From Aliisedimentitalea scapharcae (lineage in GTDB: Bacteria > Pseudomonadota > Alphaproteobacteria > Rhodobacterales > Rhodobacteraceae), in contig NZ_CP123584.1 in NCBI RefSeq assembly GCF_045277565.1, positions 2,418,001-2,482,000 of the forward strand: 64,000 bases of DNA. Direction: 5' to 3'. Position numbers and translations under genes: made by a program. The notes beneath the pieces are model-generated. The model saw nothing but the letters and a program-made list of their open reading frames with translations. It did no database searches and was not told where the DNA came from. The number at the start of each line of letters is the position of its first letter. The stretch's first letter is position 1. Positions 50,685 to 59,539 of this stretch are shown one piece after another.

Positions 50685-51908
50685 ATGAGCTTTCTGGGAA
50701 AGAAATACAGCGATGCAACCGGGTTGGTCGTCGCGTTTCTTTTGGTGTCATGGCTGGCCTTGTGTCCCGATGCCGCTATGGCTCAAAGTGGTGGACTTAG
50801 TGGCCCGTCTTCGGTCACTTCCGACCTCGAAGGAGACGGATTGACAGATCCACAACTGCGAAGCAATTTCCCCCGCAATCTCGCTCCGGGTTGGTTCGCT
50901 TGGAAAGACGGCTTGGCCGAGCGGGGGTTCAAATTCAACATCGACTATTTTGCCCTTGGGCAGTCTTCAAACTCAAATCTTGGCGCGGGCGAGGCCAGCA
51001 GCGGCATCGCGCGGTTTTATGGCGCTTGGCAAGCGACCGAGCTGGGCTCGCTCACCTTCAAATTAGAACACCGCCACGCCTACGGCGCAGTGGCTCCGCA
51101 ATTTCTGGGTCTCGATGGTGGCGCACTGTCCATTACCGGCACGGGATTCAACGACAACGGCACAATGCTGACCAACCTATTCTGGACCCAGCGCGCAGCG
51201 GACGGGTCGTGGACTGTGCAGGTGGGGCAGATTGACGTAACAGATTTTGTCGACGTGTATGGATTGGTCAGCCCCTGGACATCATTTCAGAACCTCGCTT
51301 TTAACACCAATCCGACGATCAACGCGCCCAATCCGGGACTGGGGATAGCTGGAGGCGTGAAGCTGGGCGCAAACTTCTATGCCATCGGCAGCATCGCTGA
51401 TGCCAATGCAGACCCAACCAGCCCGGATTTTGACGTGTTCAGTGATGGCAATCTCTTCAAGAGTCTCGAAATCGGCTATACCAGCGGCTTTGACAGGATC
51501 TATTTCGACAACATTCATCTGACCCTGTGGCATGCGGACGCCGCCGCCGATGGCAGTCGCCCCGAAGATTACGGAGCGGCATTTTCCGCCGCGTGGTTCA
51601 TCAACAACCAATGGATGCCTTTCATACGTGCCGGCAAGGCCAAAGGCACCGCCGCTCTGTATGAAAAATCCGTGTCCGCCGGTATCGGGTATTTTGCACG
51701 CAACACGGATCTTGTTGGGCTGGGCCTGAACTGGGCCGAAGCCCGAGGCATTGCGGGTAGCCAGGCCACCGCCGAGTTGTTCTACCGGTTCTCGATCTCG
51801 CCGGGATTACAGATCACCCCATCTATCCAATTCATCAACAACCCCCTTATGAGCCCAGGTCAAAGCAGCATCACAATCGCAGGGCTCCGCGCCAGGATCG
51901 TGTTCTGA
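50685..51908 (+). CDS. Carbohydrate porin, OprB family
   Basis: 407 residues. A long signal peptide ends near LCPDAAMAQ; the mature protein alternates hydrophobic and polar residues and ends in an aromatic residue (RARIVF), as in outer-membrane barrels. GWFAWKDGLAERGFKFNIDYFALGQSS and WTVQVGQIDVTDFVDVYGLVSPWTSFQN fit OprB-type porins. The ATG at 50685 has AGGA 8 bp upstream; upstream in-frame ATG codons are alternatives. It probably admits the substrates of the secreted hydrolases. Confidence 0.82.
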   Translation: MSFLGKKYSDATGLVVAFLLVSWLALCPDAAMAQSGGLSGPSSVTSDLEGDGLTDPQLRSNFPRNLAPGWFAWKDGLAERGFKFNIDYFALGQSSNSNLGAGEASSGIARFYGAWQATELGSLTFKLEHRHAYGAVAPQFLGLDGGALSITGTGFNDNGTMLTNLFWTQRAADGSWTVQVGQIDVTDFVDVYGLVSPWTSFQNLAFNTNPTINAPNPGLGIAGGVKLGANFYAIGSIADANADPTSPDFDVFSDGNLFKSLEIGYTSGFDRIYFDNIHLTLWHADAAADGSRPEDYGAAFSAAWFINNQWMPFIRAGKAKGTAALYEKSVSAGIGYFARNTDLVGLGLNWAEARGIAGSQATAELFYRFSISPGLQITPSIQFINNPLMSPGQSSITIAGLRARIVF

Positions 51909-53065
51909 ACTGACACCAATCAATTGACGAGTTCATTTTGACAAAACAGGCGAACCAACTCACCGCTCTGCGCACGCCCCACCAAAGACCACCAGGGGTT
52001 AAGGCCGGGCTGTGGGCCCCTCACACATGAACGATAGGAGCGGGCCGAATTGGAACTGCGCCGGTCGCGGTCTGGTCGCCTCCATGACGTGCCTGCTGAT
52101 CATTGCGGACCAAAGCTGTGGGCAAGAGACGACGTTATGGCGTGCGCTTATGGTTTGCACACGTCTCTTACGTCCCATGAACTCTTTCGTTCCATGAAAA
52201 TGAGCCGATCAGACTCAGCGAGGATAACCACTCAGGCACCTCTTCCATGTGGGCAATCGGTTGATGTGAACCTGGCGGCTCAAGTCTTAAAAATGATGGT
52301 ATGACACTTTGGGCAGTGTATCGCGGGATCAGTCCCGCTTTGGCCACACGCCTGGTTGAGTGTGACAACATCCACTCCGTCCAAACCCAAGTCAGTGCGC
52401 AGCGGAGTACCCGAATGAAGCCCATAAACCTGAAAACGAGGAAATACCCAGACTCTTCTATGATTTATGACATTCAACGTCATCTAGGCCAATCAGAGAA
52501 GAAGTGGTGGGTGGCGGAGGGAACGGGACTGGCGTCGAACCTTCTCTGCTACGTAAGCCATTGAATTTATTATACCGACTTGTGGGTTAAAATCCCACTT
52601 GCTGCAAACGCGACTGAAATCCAACTCGTACATTCAGCCACCCCCTGGCCATCGTTATCCTTTGCCCACCAACGGTAGTCGCCTCGCCCCTGATCTTCAC
52701 AAAACCTCGTCCCAGTGCCACTGCCAATTCGAGTATGCACGGATACGGCTGACCCGGCTTCGTCGGAATTCAGCGGCGAACATCGGGCCAAATCTGTTCC
52801 ACCAGTACCGCTCCGTTTCGTGGCTGATTTCGAGACCGCGTTCGTTCAAAAGATATTCGATCTTCCGAAGCGAAAGAGGAAAGTGGACATACACCATTAC
52901 CGCCAGGCGGATGATTTCCGGACTTGTCTTGAAATAGAGAAATGGACTGCATTTTGTCATCCGGCGAGGATACGAAACCGCCTGGCGCGGCCCAAGCCAA
53001 TTTTGTCTGACAAGCCGCGGAAAGGGACCCAAAGGGGCGGCCCCCGCCGATCCGCAAGGCCGAGC
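51909..53065. other. 1.16-kb gene-poor accessory stretch
   Basis: Between the porin and the serine hydrolase. The right half carries an IS6-family relic (separate entry). In the left half (51909-52600) only short overlapping frames without recognisable domains were found; a few could be relics. No complete gene, tRNA or terminator is evident. Confidence 0.5.
52640..52960 (-). pseudogene. IS6-family transposase remnant
   Basis: The minus-strand frame MTKCSPFLYFKTSPEIIRL through SLRKIEYLLNERGLEIS, RYWWNRFGPMFAAEF and AYSNWQWHWDEV is the N-terminal third of an IS6/IS26-type transposase. After DEV the frame is broken; pieces such as DYRWWAKDNDGQG appear in another frame. The catalytic C-terminal part is gone, and terminal repeats were not recognised. 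Confidence 0.8.
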
Positions 53066-54634
53066 TTATTGCTTCAGTGCAAAAAGCAACTGGCCAAACT
53101 TTTCGTCCTGTACCGCAAAGACGAGGAGCGTCCCGTCCTCAGCAATTGATGCCCCGCCTGCGGCAAAGAGCCATTGGATAAAGGTCTCCGATAACGACTC
53201 TGGCGGACATGCGGCAAGCGTTGTCGGCCCGGCCTCGATCGTCAATTTTTGGTTCTCCAGGCTCCAATCGCCCAAGACGCGGTTACAGTCAGCTTGGGCC
53301 GCGAAACTGCCGGCCGCATCGAATGCAATCGTGTAGTCTTCAGGATTGGCAGGTTGGAGAGGATCTCCGTCACCTGACTGGATAGAGACAAGCTGCCATT
53401 CCGAGCCTGTCATTTTGCCTATCAATTCCGCCTCCAGAGCGGCTGACGGGTCGGGAAGAACGCCCGTATTCATAAGAGCTTTGGATACAGCACTCACCCC
53501 GATCACCATGATATTGTTTGCGCTTGACGCCCACCCGACCATCGAAAGGCTGGGCTCTTCAAAGAATGCAATGTCGCTTTCAAAGCCAAGGGTCTGTCCG
53601 CCGTGACCCCACACTCCCTCTGCCTTTTGCGCAAGGCCGATGCCGTAGTTCGGAATTGTCCCGCTGCTGGTCGTTACCGTTTCCTGCATCTCAGCTAAGC
53701 TCGTCTCTAACGCGAAGAGATTACCGGCGAGCAAAGCTTCAATGAATACATGCATGTCATCGGCCGTCGAGACAACCGCACCCGCTGCGGCACCTTGGGA
53801 CATGTTCCAATCTGTCGTTTCAATATCGAAGGGTGCACCGAAATAGGCGCGAGGAAGTCCAAGCTCTGGGCCGGGAACTCCGTCCACATAGCTGGTGTCC
53901 TTCAGCCCAAGCGGTTCGAAGATGCGCGCGTCAAAGCTCTGCCCTAGCGGACGTCCTTCAATCTTTTCAATAACGAGCCCAAGCAAGATGTACCCAGTGT
54001 TGCTATAGGCCCATTGCCCCTCAGCACCGGGAAAAAACGTCGGTTGGCCGTGTTCTGCTGCGAATGCGACGAGTTCCTCCATGGTATATCCGCGACGCAG
54101 CGCATCGGGATCTGCCAGATCACCCTCCATGATACCAGGAGTACCGTCGGGTGCATTGTCGGTATAGCTGAAGACGCCAGCCGTATGGTTTGCAAGTTGC
54201 CGAAGAGTAAGGAGATCACCGTTTGGGAGCGCTTCCGCGAACCCGGGTAAATGTCGAGATAACAGGTCATCGAGTGTGAGGACCCCCTCTTCCTTCAACT
54301 GCATCAGCACGGTAGCGGTAATCATTTTGGTATTGCTGCCGATCTGGAACGGCGTGTCGCAAGACATCGGTGAGACGTGGTCAGGATCAGCCGTCCCAGC
54401 GGAGCGGGCATAACGCCAATCCGCACTTCTGACGGACAGGACACCGCCCGGTGCGTATCCTACGATCGAAGCAAGCCCTGATGCGGGGTCCACCATTTTT
54501 GTGAGTACCGCATCGAGTTCAGCTCCAACGTTGCTCGGAACGTTGTGCTCCGCATCACACGAAACAATTACCTGAGCTCCAGCCTGCCCGGTAAACAAAA
54601 CCAGACCGGCGATTATCAGACCAGACTTAAGCAT
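53066..54634 (-). CDS. Secreted serine hydrolase (class C beta-lactamase fold) fused to a META domain
   Basis: 522 residues. Signal peptide ending GQAGAQ, then the beta-lactamase/D-Ala-peptidase fold with SNTK (SxxK, nucleophile Ser), WAYSNTGYILLG (YSN), and WGHGGQTLGFES (the HGG third motif). Residues from about 400 form a META domain: WQLVSIQSGDG, FAAQADCNRVLGDW and TLAACPPESLSETF with the conserved Cys residues. The fusion may act on cell-wall peptides or esters. It sits alone between IS relics. Confidence 0.87.
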   Translation of the reverse strand: MLKSGLIIAGLVLFTGQAGAQVIVSCDAEHNVPSNVGAELDAVLTKMVDPASGLASIVGYAPGGVLSVRSADWRYARSAGTADPDHVSPMSCDTPFQIGSNTKMITATVLMQLKEEGVLTLDDLLSRHLPGFAEALPNGDLLTLRQLANHTAGVFSYTDNAPDGTPGIMEGDLADPDALRRGYTMEELVAFAAEHGQPTFFPGAEGQWAYSNTGYILLGLVIEKIEGRPLGQSFDARIFEPLGLKDTSYVDGVPGPELGLPRAYFGAPFDIETTDWNMSQGAAAGAVVSTADDMHVFIEALLAGNLFALETSLAEMQETVTTSSGTIPNYGIGLAQKAEGVWGHGGQTLGFESDIAFFEEPSLSMVGWASSANNIMVIGVSAVSKALMNTGVLPDPSAALEAELIGKMTGSEWQLVSIQSGDGDPLQPANPEDYTIAFDAAGSFAAQADCNRVLGDWSLENQKLTIEAGPTTLAACPPESLSETFIQWLFAAGGASIAEDGTLLVFAVQDEKFGQLLFALKQ

Positions 54635-54686
54635 TATCGTTATCCCACCTTGTCTTATTGAACTCTTAGTAGAGAATTGACCAGAT

Positions 54687-55262
54687 TCACTTTAGGTATC
54701 TCGCATTAACCCAGCCGCGTTCGCGCATGTCAGTCATCATCTCAATCTCACACCAGCGAGAATTGCCTTGCATCTGGCATCTCAGTCGGCGCACCCGGTC
54801 GCCGTTGCCCAGTCTACCGACAACCCGGTAATTCGTGCTTGGCCCGCTGCGCACGTTCAGCAAATCGCCCGCAGACACGCCGTTAACGCGCATCACGTCG
54901 GCTCCGGAGTTACTTTGTCTGGTGTGGCCTGGCAGATAGGCGTTCTGTACGCGGCCTTCTACGAAAAATCTGATCATTCGGTTTCCGTCGGGCGCGTAAG
55001 AACAGGCAAAGCTTTCCATCCGGGTTTCAAGATAGATGTTGCCGTTGATCGCATAGGAGCCATCAACACGTCGGCCGTTATACTTCATCTCAGTCTGGGC
55101 CCCGTAGTTGCGGAAATAGCCCTGCGCAGCGTGTGCGCATTCACCAAGCATCAAACCTTGGGATTGCGCCTGTGCGGGGGATCCAGCGGCACCTGCAACC
55201 GCAAGGCAGGCCACAAGTATCACGTGGGAAATGTGACGAAAGGATAAGAAAGTTTGAAACAT
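54687..55262 (-). CDS. Secreted bacterial SH3-domain protein
   Basis: 191 residues. A signal peptide (ending SPAQAQ) precedes a Cys-containing region of unknown type and a C-terminal SH3_3 domain: LLNVRSGPSTNYRVVGRLGNGDRV and GWVNARYLK are its strands. Such domains bind peptidoglycan or surface ligands. The ATG at 55262 has AGGAG 10 bp upstream and gives a clean signal peptide; an in-frame upstream extension is rejected and overlaps another small frame. Confidence 0.83.
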   Translation of the reverse strand: MFQTFLSFRHISHVILVACLAVAGAAGSPAQAQSQGLMLGECAHAAQGYFRNYGAQTEMKYNGRRVDGSYAINGNIYLETRMESFACSYAPDGNRMIRFFVEGRVQNAYLPGHTRQSNSGADVMRVNGVSAGDLLNVRSGPSTNYRVVGRLGNGDRVRRLRCQMQGNSRWCEIEMMTDMRERGWVNARYLK

Positions 55263-55281
55263 GATCAGTGTCTCCTGAATG

Positions 55282-55407
55282 TTAGTGCCACCGCGATGGT
55301 GAGGCGCGGCGCAATAGATTGGTGACGACACGCAAGAAAATCGCACCCAGTACGGCCACGATGAAGATGCCAACCGCACAGGGTCTCTGTTTTCTGTATA
55401 GTGTCAC
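55282..55407 (-). CDS. Candidate small membrane protein (41 residues)
   Basis: A GTG-initiated frame of 41 codons ending 19 bp before the SH3-protein start. After a basic start (VTLYRKQRP) comes one clear membrane segment, AVGIFIVAVLGAIFL, then a basic C-terminus RVVTNLLRRASPSRWH. GAGGGT precedes the GTG. The Lys/Arg-rich ends around a single helix and the operon-like spacing support a real gene, but its small size leaves doubt. Confidence 0.45.
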   Translation of the reverse strand: MTLYRKQRPCAVGIFIVAVLGAIFLRVVTNLLRRASPSRWH

Positions 55408-55639
55408 CCTCACCCACGAAAATCCATATGAGCGGATTTGCGGCGCGTATGAAGGGCGGAATTATGCGTTTTGAAGAAAAGGGAGTGTCAACGTAGACCC
55501 GTCGAGGTGACCCACTCTGAGTTTTGTCTATTTAGGGAATGATATCCGCATTAGCACCGCGCAGCAAAATAACTGGCTTTGTGTTTCAGACACCCGGACC
55601 TCGGCGCAACTCGCCCAAGAGGGTTGATATGAGCGTTAA

Positions 55640-56801
55640 GGACCCTCTGAAAAACCTCGGCATGTTGGCGTGATCTGATAGGCTCGGATTGAACGATCTA
55701 GGAGCCCCCGATGCCCAAGCAGATGACATTCGCTTCACTGGCCCATTCAACCAAGAAGTAAGGTGACGCGGCGGGAGAAGTTTCTGGCGGAGATGGAAGC
55801 CGTGGTGCCGTGGTCACGCTTGGTGGTGCTGATCGAACCTCACTATCCCAAGATGGGCAGCAAGGGCGGTCGACCGGCGATACCCTTGACGGTGATGCTG
55901 CGCATCTACTGCCTGCAACAGTGGTATGCGCTCAGCGATCCGATGGCCGAGGAAAGCCTCTATGACAGTGACGCGATGCGCCGTTTTGCAGGGCTGGAAC
56001 TGGGTGATGACCGCATCCCCGACGAGACCACCATCCTGAACTTCCGCCACCTTCTGGAACGCCATGACCTGAGCGAGGCAATCTTTGCCGAGGTGAACGC
56101 GTATTTGGTCGAGAACGGCATGTTGCTGCGCTCGGGGACGCTGGTTGATGCAACGATCATCGACGCCCCGCCCTCGACCAAGAACAAGGCTGGCAAGCGC
56201 GACCCCGAGATGAGCAGCACCAAGAAAGGCAATGATTGGTATTTTGGCATGAAAGCGCATGTCGGCGTGGATGCCGAAAGTGGCATCGTGCACAGCCTTG
56301 AGACGAGTACGGCCAAGGTACACGACAGTCGGGTCTGGGAGGATTTGTTACACGGCGATGAGACATCGGTCTGGGCGGACAAGGCCTATGTAAGTGCAGA
56401 ACGCGCAGACGCCTTTGCCGGGCCCGGAAAGTTCTGGGGCGTCATGCGCAAGGCCCCCAAAGGCGACGAATTGCATCCCGATGACGAATATATCAACCGC
56501 CTGATCGCCAAAGTCAGGGCACGGGTCGAGCATCCGTTCCGGGTGCTTAAACGTCAGTTCGGCTACATCAAGACTCGGTATCGTGGTCTGGCAAAGAACC
56601 GGGCACAATTGTTCAGCCTGTTCGCCCTCGGCAATCTGTATCTGGTCCGGCGGAAACTGATGGCGTGACGGATGGAGTCCGCCAAAAAACACCGCCGCGC
56701 CATCAAAAGAACCGTAAAACCGCCGAAACCGAAGGAAAGCCCTCCACTCAAGGTCAAAATCAAATCAAAACAGCTAAGCCGGGTCGTTGTTCAGACGTTC
56801 C
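55640..56801 (+). mobile_element. IS5-family insertion sequence with TTAA target duplication
   Basis: 1162 bp bounded by imperfect inverted repeats (left 55640 GGACCCTCTGAAAAACC; right end reverse complement GGAACGTCTGAACAACG). TTAA flanks it directly on both sides (55636-55639 and 56802-56805), which fits the YTAR duplication of the IS5 group. It contains one transposase gene, which appears frameshifted near its start. Confidence 0.88.
55711..56668 (+). pseudogene. IS5-family transposase with early frameshift
   Basis: The expected start MPKQMTFASLAHSTKK at 55711 runs into a stop at 55759-55761 caused by an apparent extra T (AAGAAGTAAGGTGACG). The rest continues uninterrupted from 55763 for 301 residues, where GTG could serve as a new start. 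The body has the IS5 DDE motifs: TLVDATIIDAPPS, WADKAYVS and RARVEHPFRVLKRQFG. It could still be active if translated from GTG or by frameshifting. Confidence 0.82.
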
Positions 56802-56863
56802 TTAATAAGCGGCAGTGTGATACGAATTCCATTCTACTAAGGAAATGTCGGTGACAGAGAGCC

Positions 56864-58621
56864 ATGTTATTGGAGATTTCCGCAAGGAAACCTTTTCATT
56901 GTGAGCCATGCCGACAGCCTAGTGAAGAAAACTCTAATACTCCTCATCACGGCGTAGTGCTGATAGCGGCGGGGGCCGGTATATTTAGCTTGGTTAAGGC
57001 TGAAGGACTGCCGCCATATCCACTGGCAGAACCAGACTACAGCAGCAAGCGGCAGCTAGATTTCAGCGCCTTTGAAGCCGCATTGTCTGGCCTTGATCCT
57101 AATCGAATTGCCGTGATGGATACTCTCGTGGCTGAAGTCACTTTGCTCGAATTGCAGGTTCTGATGAATAACGGCCAATTCAGTGCCGAAGAGTTGGTGA
57201 CCTACTATGTGCAGCGAATCAGAGCTTATGACATGGACAAGCTTAACTCAGTTTTGGAACTCAATCCCGAAGCCCTGGCTTTTGCTCGCGATCTCGACGT
57301 CGAACGCGCAGCCGGCACTGTTCGAAGCCCCATGCACGGCATCCCTGTGCTTTTTAAGGATAACATCGCCACTGGCGAGGGCATGCATACAACTGCCGGA
57401 GCATGGGCTATGCGGGATTGGCAGCCCAGCCGCGACGCTTTCCTAGTCTCGCAATTGCGTGAGGCAGGGGCCATTGTCCTGGGTAAGACCAATCTCTCTG
57501 AGTGGGCCAACTATATGGATGTCGACATGCCCAACGGCTTCAGTGTGCTCGGTGGGCAGACACGCAACCCCTATGGCCCCTACGGTACCCTTGGATCCAG
57601 CAGTGGTTCGGCCGTGGCGGCTGCAGCCAATTTTGCAGCCGTGACCGTGGGAACTGAAACACAGGGGTCGATCATTCTGCCAGCAAAAATCAACGGCGTT
57701 GTCGGGCTTAAAACCAGCCGGGGCCTGGTCAGCCGGGATCATATCCTGCCGTTGGTCGATTGGATGGATGTGCCCGGCCCGATTGGGCGCACTGTCAGCG
57801 ATGTGGCCGTGATGCTCAGCGCCATGACCGACGAGGATGAGAAAGATCTGGTAACATTCGACGCAGTCGAAGTCGCCGGTACGGACTACACCCAATTTCT
57901 GGTGGCTGAAAATGCAGTCGGCAAGAAGCTGGGCATTGTTGTCCAGGATAACGCCTTCATCGATCAGATGATTGCTGACTTTGAGCTGGGTGAAGACAGC
58001 GCCTCCCAATTCCGTCAGGCCATGATCCAGAGCAATGACAAAGTGCGCATGCAGGCAACACCATTTGTCGACATAGGCATTGAGTTGGTCGAGGTGTCGG
58101 CCGCTGCAATGCCAAGCACGCCTGACTTAAGCGCCTTCATAGACTACGGTTTCCGCTCCGCGCTGGACGCCTTCCTCACCGATTTATCTGATGAAGCGCC
58201 GGTTAGATCATTGGCAGAGATTGTCGACATCAACAGCGCAGACTCCGACAACCGTGCGCCCTACGGGCAGGGCTATCTTGAGAGCGCTATGAAAAGCCCG
58301 CTCACACCCGATGAGTACGCAGCCCAAGTGGCTGAGAGCATGTCAGTGGCCGACGACCTCGGCAGTCTCTTTGAGGCCTATGCGCTGGATGTATTGCTCA
58401 GCGATTCGCAAATCTATGCGGCGACCGGCTTCCCTGCGCTGACTGTGCCTGCCGGTTATGGTGAAGACGGTCAGCCGGAGGGTATTATTTTGATCGGTGA
58501 CTTTCTGGGCGAGGACAACCTAATAATTATTGGCTATGCTTACGAGCAAGCAACACAAGCGCGCCAGATGCCTGATCTGGACAAGACCATAAGCGAGATC
58601 GATTCCATGGTGAACAGGTAG
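56864..58621 (+). CDS. Amidase signature family protein with disrupted signal peptide
   Basis: 585 residues as read from the ATG at 56864. The amidase signature is intact: LFKDN (Lys), GSSSGSAVAAAANFA (cis-Ser) and GTETQGSIILPA (nucleophile Ser). N-terminal to residue 35 the frame is unusual. In the neighbouring frame GTG at 56922 reads VKKTLILLITA before a stop, and one added base near 56955 would join it to VLIAAGAGIFSL of the amidase frame, giving a normal signal peptide. So a recent 1-base deletion is likely, and secretion may be lost. The IS5 element ends 62 bp upstream. Confidence 0.8.
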   Translation: MLLEISARKPFHCEPCRQPSEENSNTPHHGVVLIAAGAGIFSLVKAEGLPPYPLAEPDYSSKRQLDFSAFEAALSGLDPNRIAVMDTLVAEVTLLELQVLMNNGQFSAEELVTYYVQRIRAYDMDKLNSVLELNPEALAFARDLDVERAAGTVRSPMHGIPVLFKDNIATGEGMHTTAGAWAMRDWQPSRDAFLVSQLREAGAIVLGKTNLSEWANYMDVDMPNGFSVLGGQTRNPYGPYGTLGSSSGSAVAAAANFAAVTVGTETQGSIILPAKINGVVGLKTSRGLVSRDHILPLVDWMDVPGPIGRTVSDVAVMLSAMTDEDEKDLVTFDAVEVAGTDYTQFLVAENAVGKKLGIVVQDNAFIDQMIADFELGEDSASQFRQAMIQSNDKVRMQATPFVDIGIELVEVSAAAMPSTPDLSAFIDYGFRSALDAFLTDLSDEAPVRSLAEIVDINSADSDNRAPYGQGYLESAMKSPLTPDEYAAQVAESMSVADDLGSLFEAYALDVLLSDSQIYAATGFPALTVPAGYGEDGQPEGIILIGDFLGEDNLIIIGYAYEQATQARQMPDLDKTISEIDSMVNR

Positions 58622-58715
58622 AGAGGTGACGTCAGACAGATACGAACCAGTCATTCAAAGGCTGTACGAAGATGTAAGAACCTGAGCGTGACGCGGAACA
58701 GGAGGACGATTTATT

Positions 58716-59447
58716 ATGTTTACCGGTTCCGAAATCAGGGAAAATAGGTTGCTTTTTCTGGATGTCGCGCGAACAATCGCCCTGTTCGGGATGATTGTTT
58801 TTCATTTCTTCAGGGATTTGGAAGTCTTCGGGATGATCGCGCAGGGAACAACCCTGAACAGTGGATGGGCCATTTTCGCGCGCGCTGTTGCTGGAAGTTT
58901 TCTGTTTCTGTCCGGTGTGAGCCTTGTACTGGCCCATGCCCGCGGCTTTTGCGGCAAGGCCTGGTTGCGGCGGGTCGTCCTGATTTCTGGCGCCGCCTGC
59001 CTTGTCACCTTGGCCACTTACGCAGCCTTTCCATCGCAATACGTTTTTTTTGGCATCCTGCATGCACTCGCGGTCGCCAGCCTTTTGGGCGTGCCGTTTC
59101 TTTTCGCTCCAGGATGGGTATCGTTGAGCGGTGCTGCGTTGATCCTGATTGCCTTCGAAACGATAGGGCGCGCCGTGTTCGCGTCTCCGTGGATGGCCTG
59201 GACAGGGCTTGGGATGGAGGTGCGCGCGTCGTTGGATTTCATTCCTATTGTTCCTTGGATCGCACCGTTTCTTTTGGGAATCGCCGCAGCAAAGATTGCC
59301 GACCCCAAGGGGCTCGAGCCGAAGTGGCCGGGCCGTTTTCCAGCGCAGGCTTTGGCGTGGCCCGGCAGACACAGCTTGGCGGTGTATTTGCTTCATCAAC
59401 CCATATTGCTAGCTATAATCGGAGCCGCCGCGAAGGCAGTGAAATGA
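58716..59447 (+). CDS. DUF1624/heparan-alpha-glucosaminide acetyltransferase-like membrane protein
   Basis: 243 residues with about seven hydrophobic segments. FLDVARTIALFGMIVFHFFRDLEVFG and ARAVAGSFLFLSGVSLVLAHAR are the DUF1624 hallmarks, with the catalytic-type His in VFHFF; AWPGRHSLAVYLLHQPILL is the C-terminal family motif. Such proteins may acetylate or otherwise acylate envelope sugars. It opens a group of six close genes of unusual composition. Confidence 0.8.
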   Translation: MFTGSEIRENRLLFLDVARTIALFGMIVFHFFRDLEVFGMIAQGTTLNSGWAIFARAVAGSFLFLSGVSLVLAHARGFCGKAWLRRVVLISGAACLVTLATYAAFPSQYVFFGILHALAVASLLGVPFLFAPGWVSLSGAALILIAFETIGRAVFASPWMAWTGLGMEVRASLDFIPIVPWIAPFLLGIAAAKIADPKGLEPKWPGRFPAQALAWPGRHSLAVYLLHQPILLAIIGAAAKAVK

Positions 59448-59539
59448 TCACCGGTCCGGCGAAATGCGTGCGCCGCAACAGGGTTCCGCGGGGTCGGTGC
59501 AGGTGTTCCGGTTTGACAAATTTCCCCGCCGGACGTGTA

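Noticed and set aside
51909..52570. Small Cys-containing frame (52280-52483) as a zinc-finger gene
   Set aside because: Only one CxxC is present, there is no start context, and the surrounding DNA looks like relics.
58865..59539. Upstream extension of the MgtC/DUF4956-like frame
   Set aside because: It overlaps the DUF1624 gene in another frame and reads like a shadow; the start at 59540 gives a proper N-terminal hydrophobic segment.
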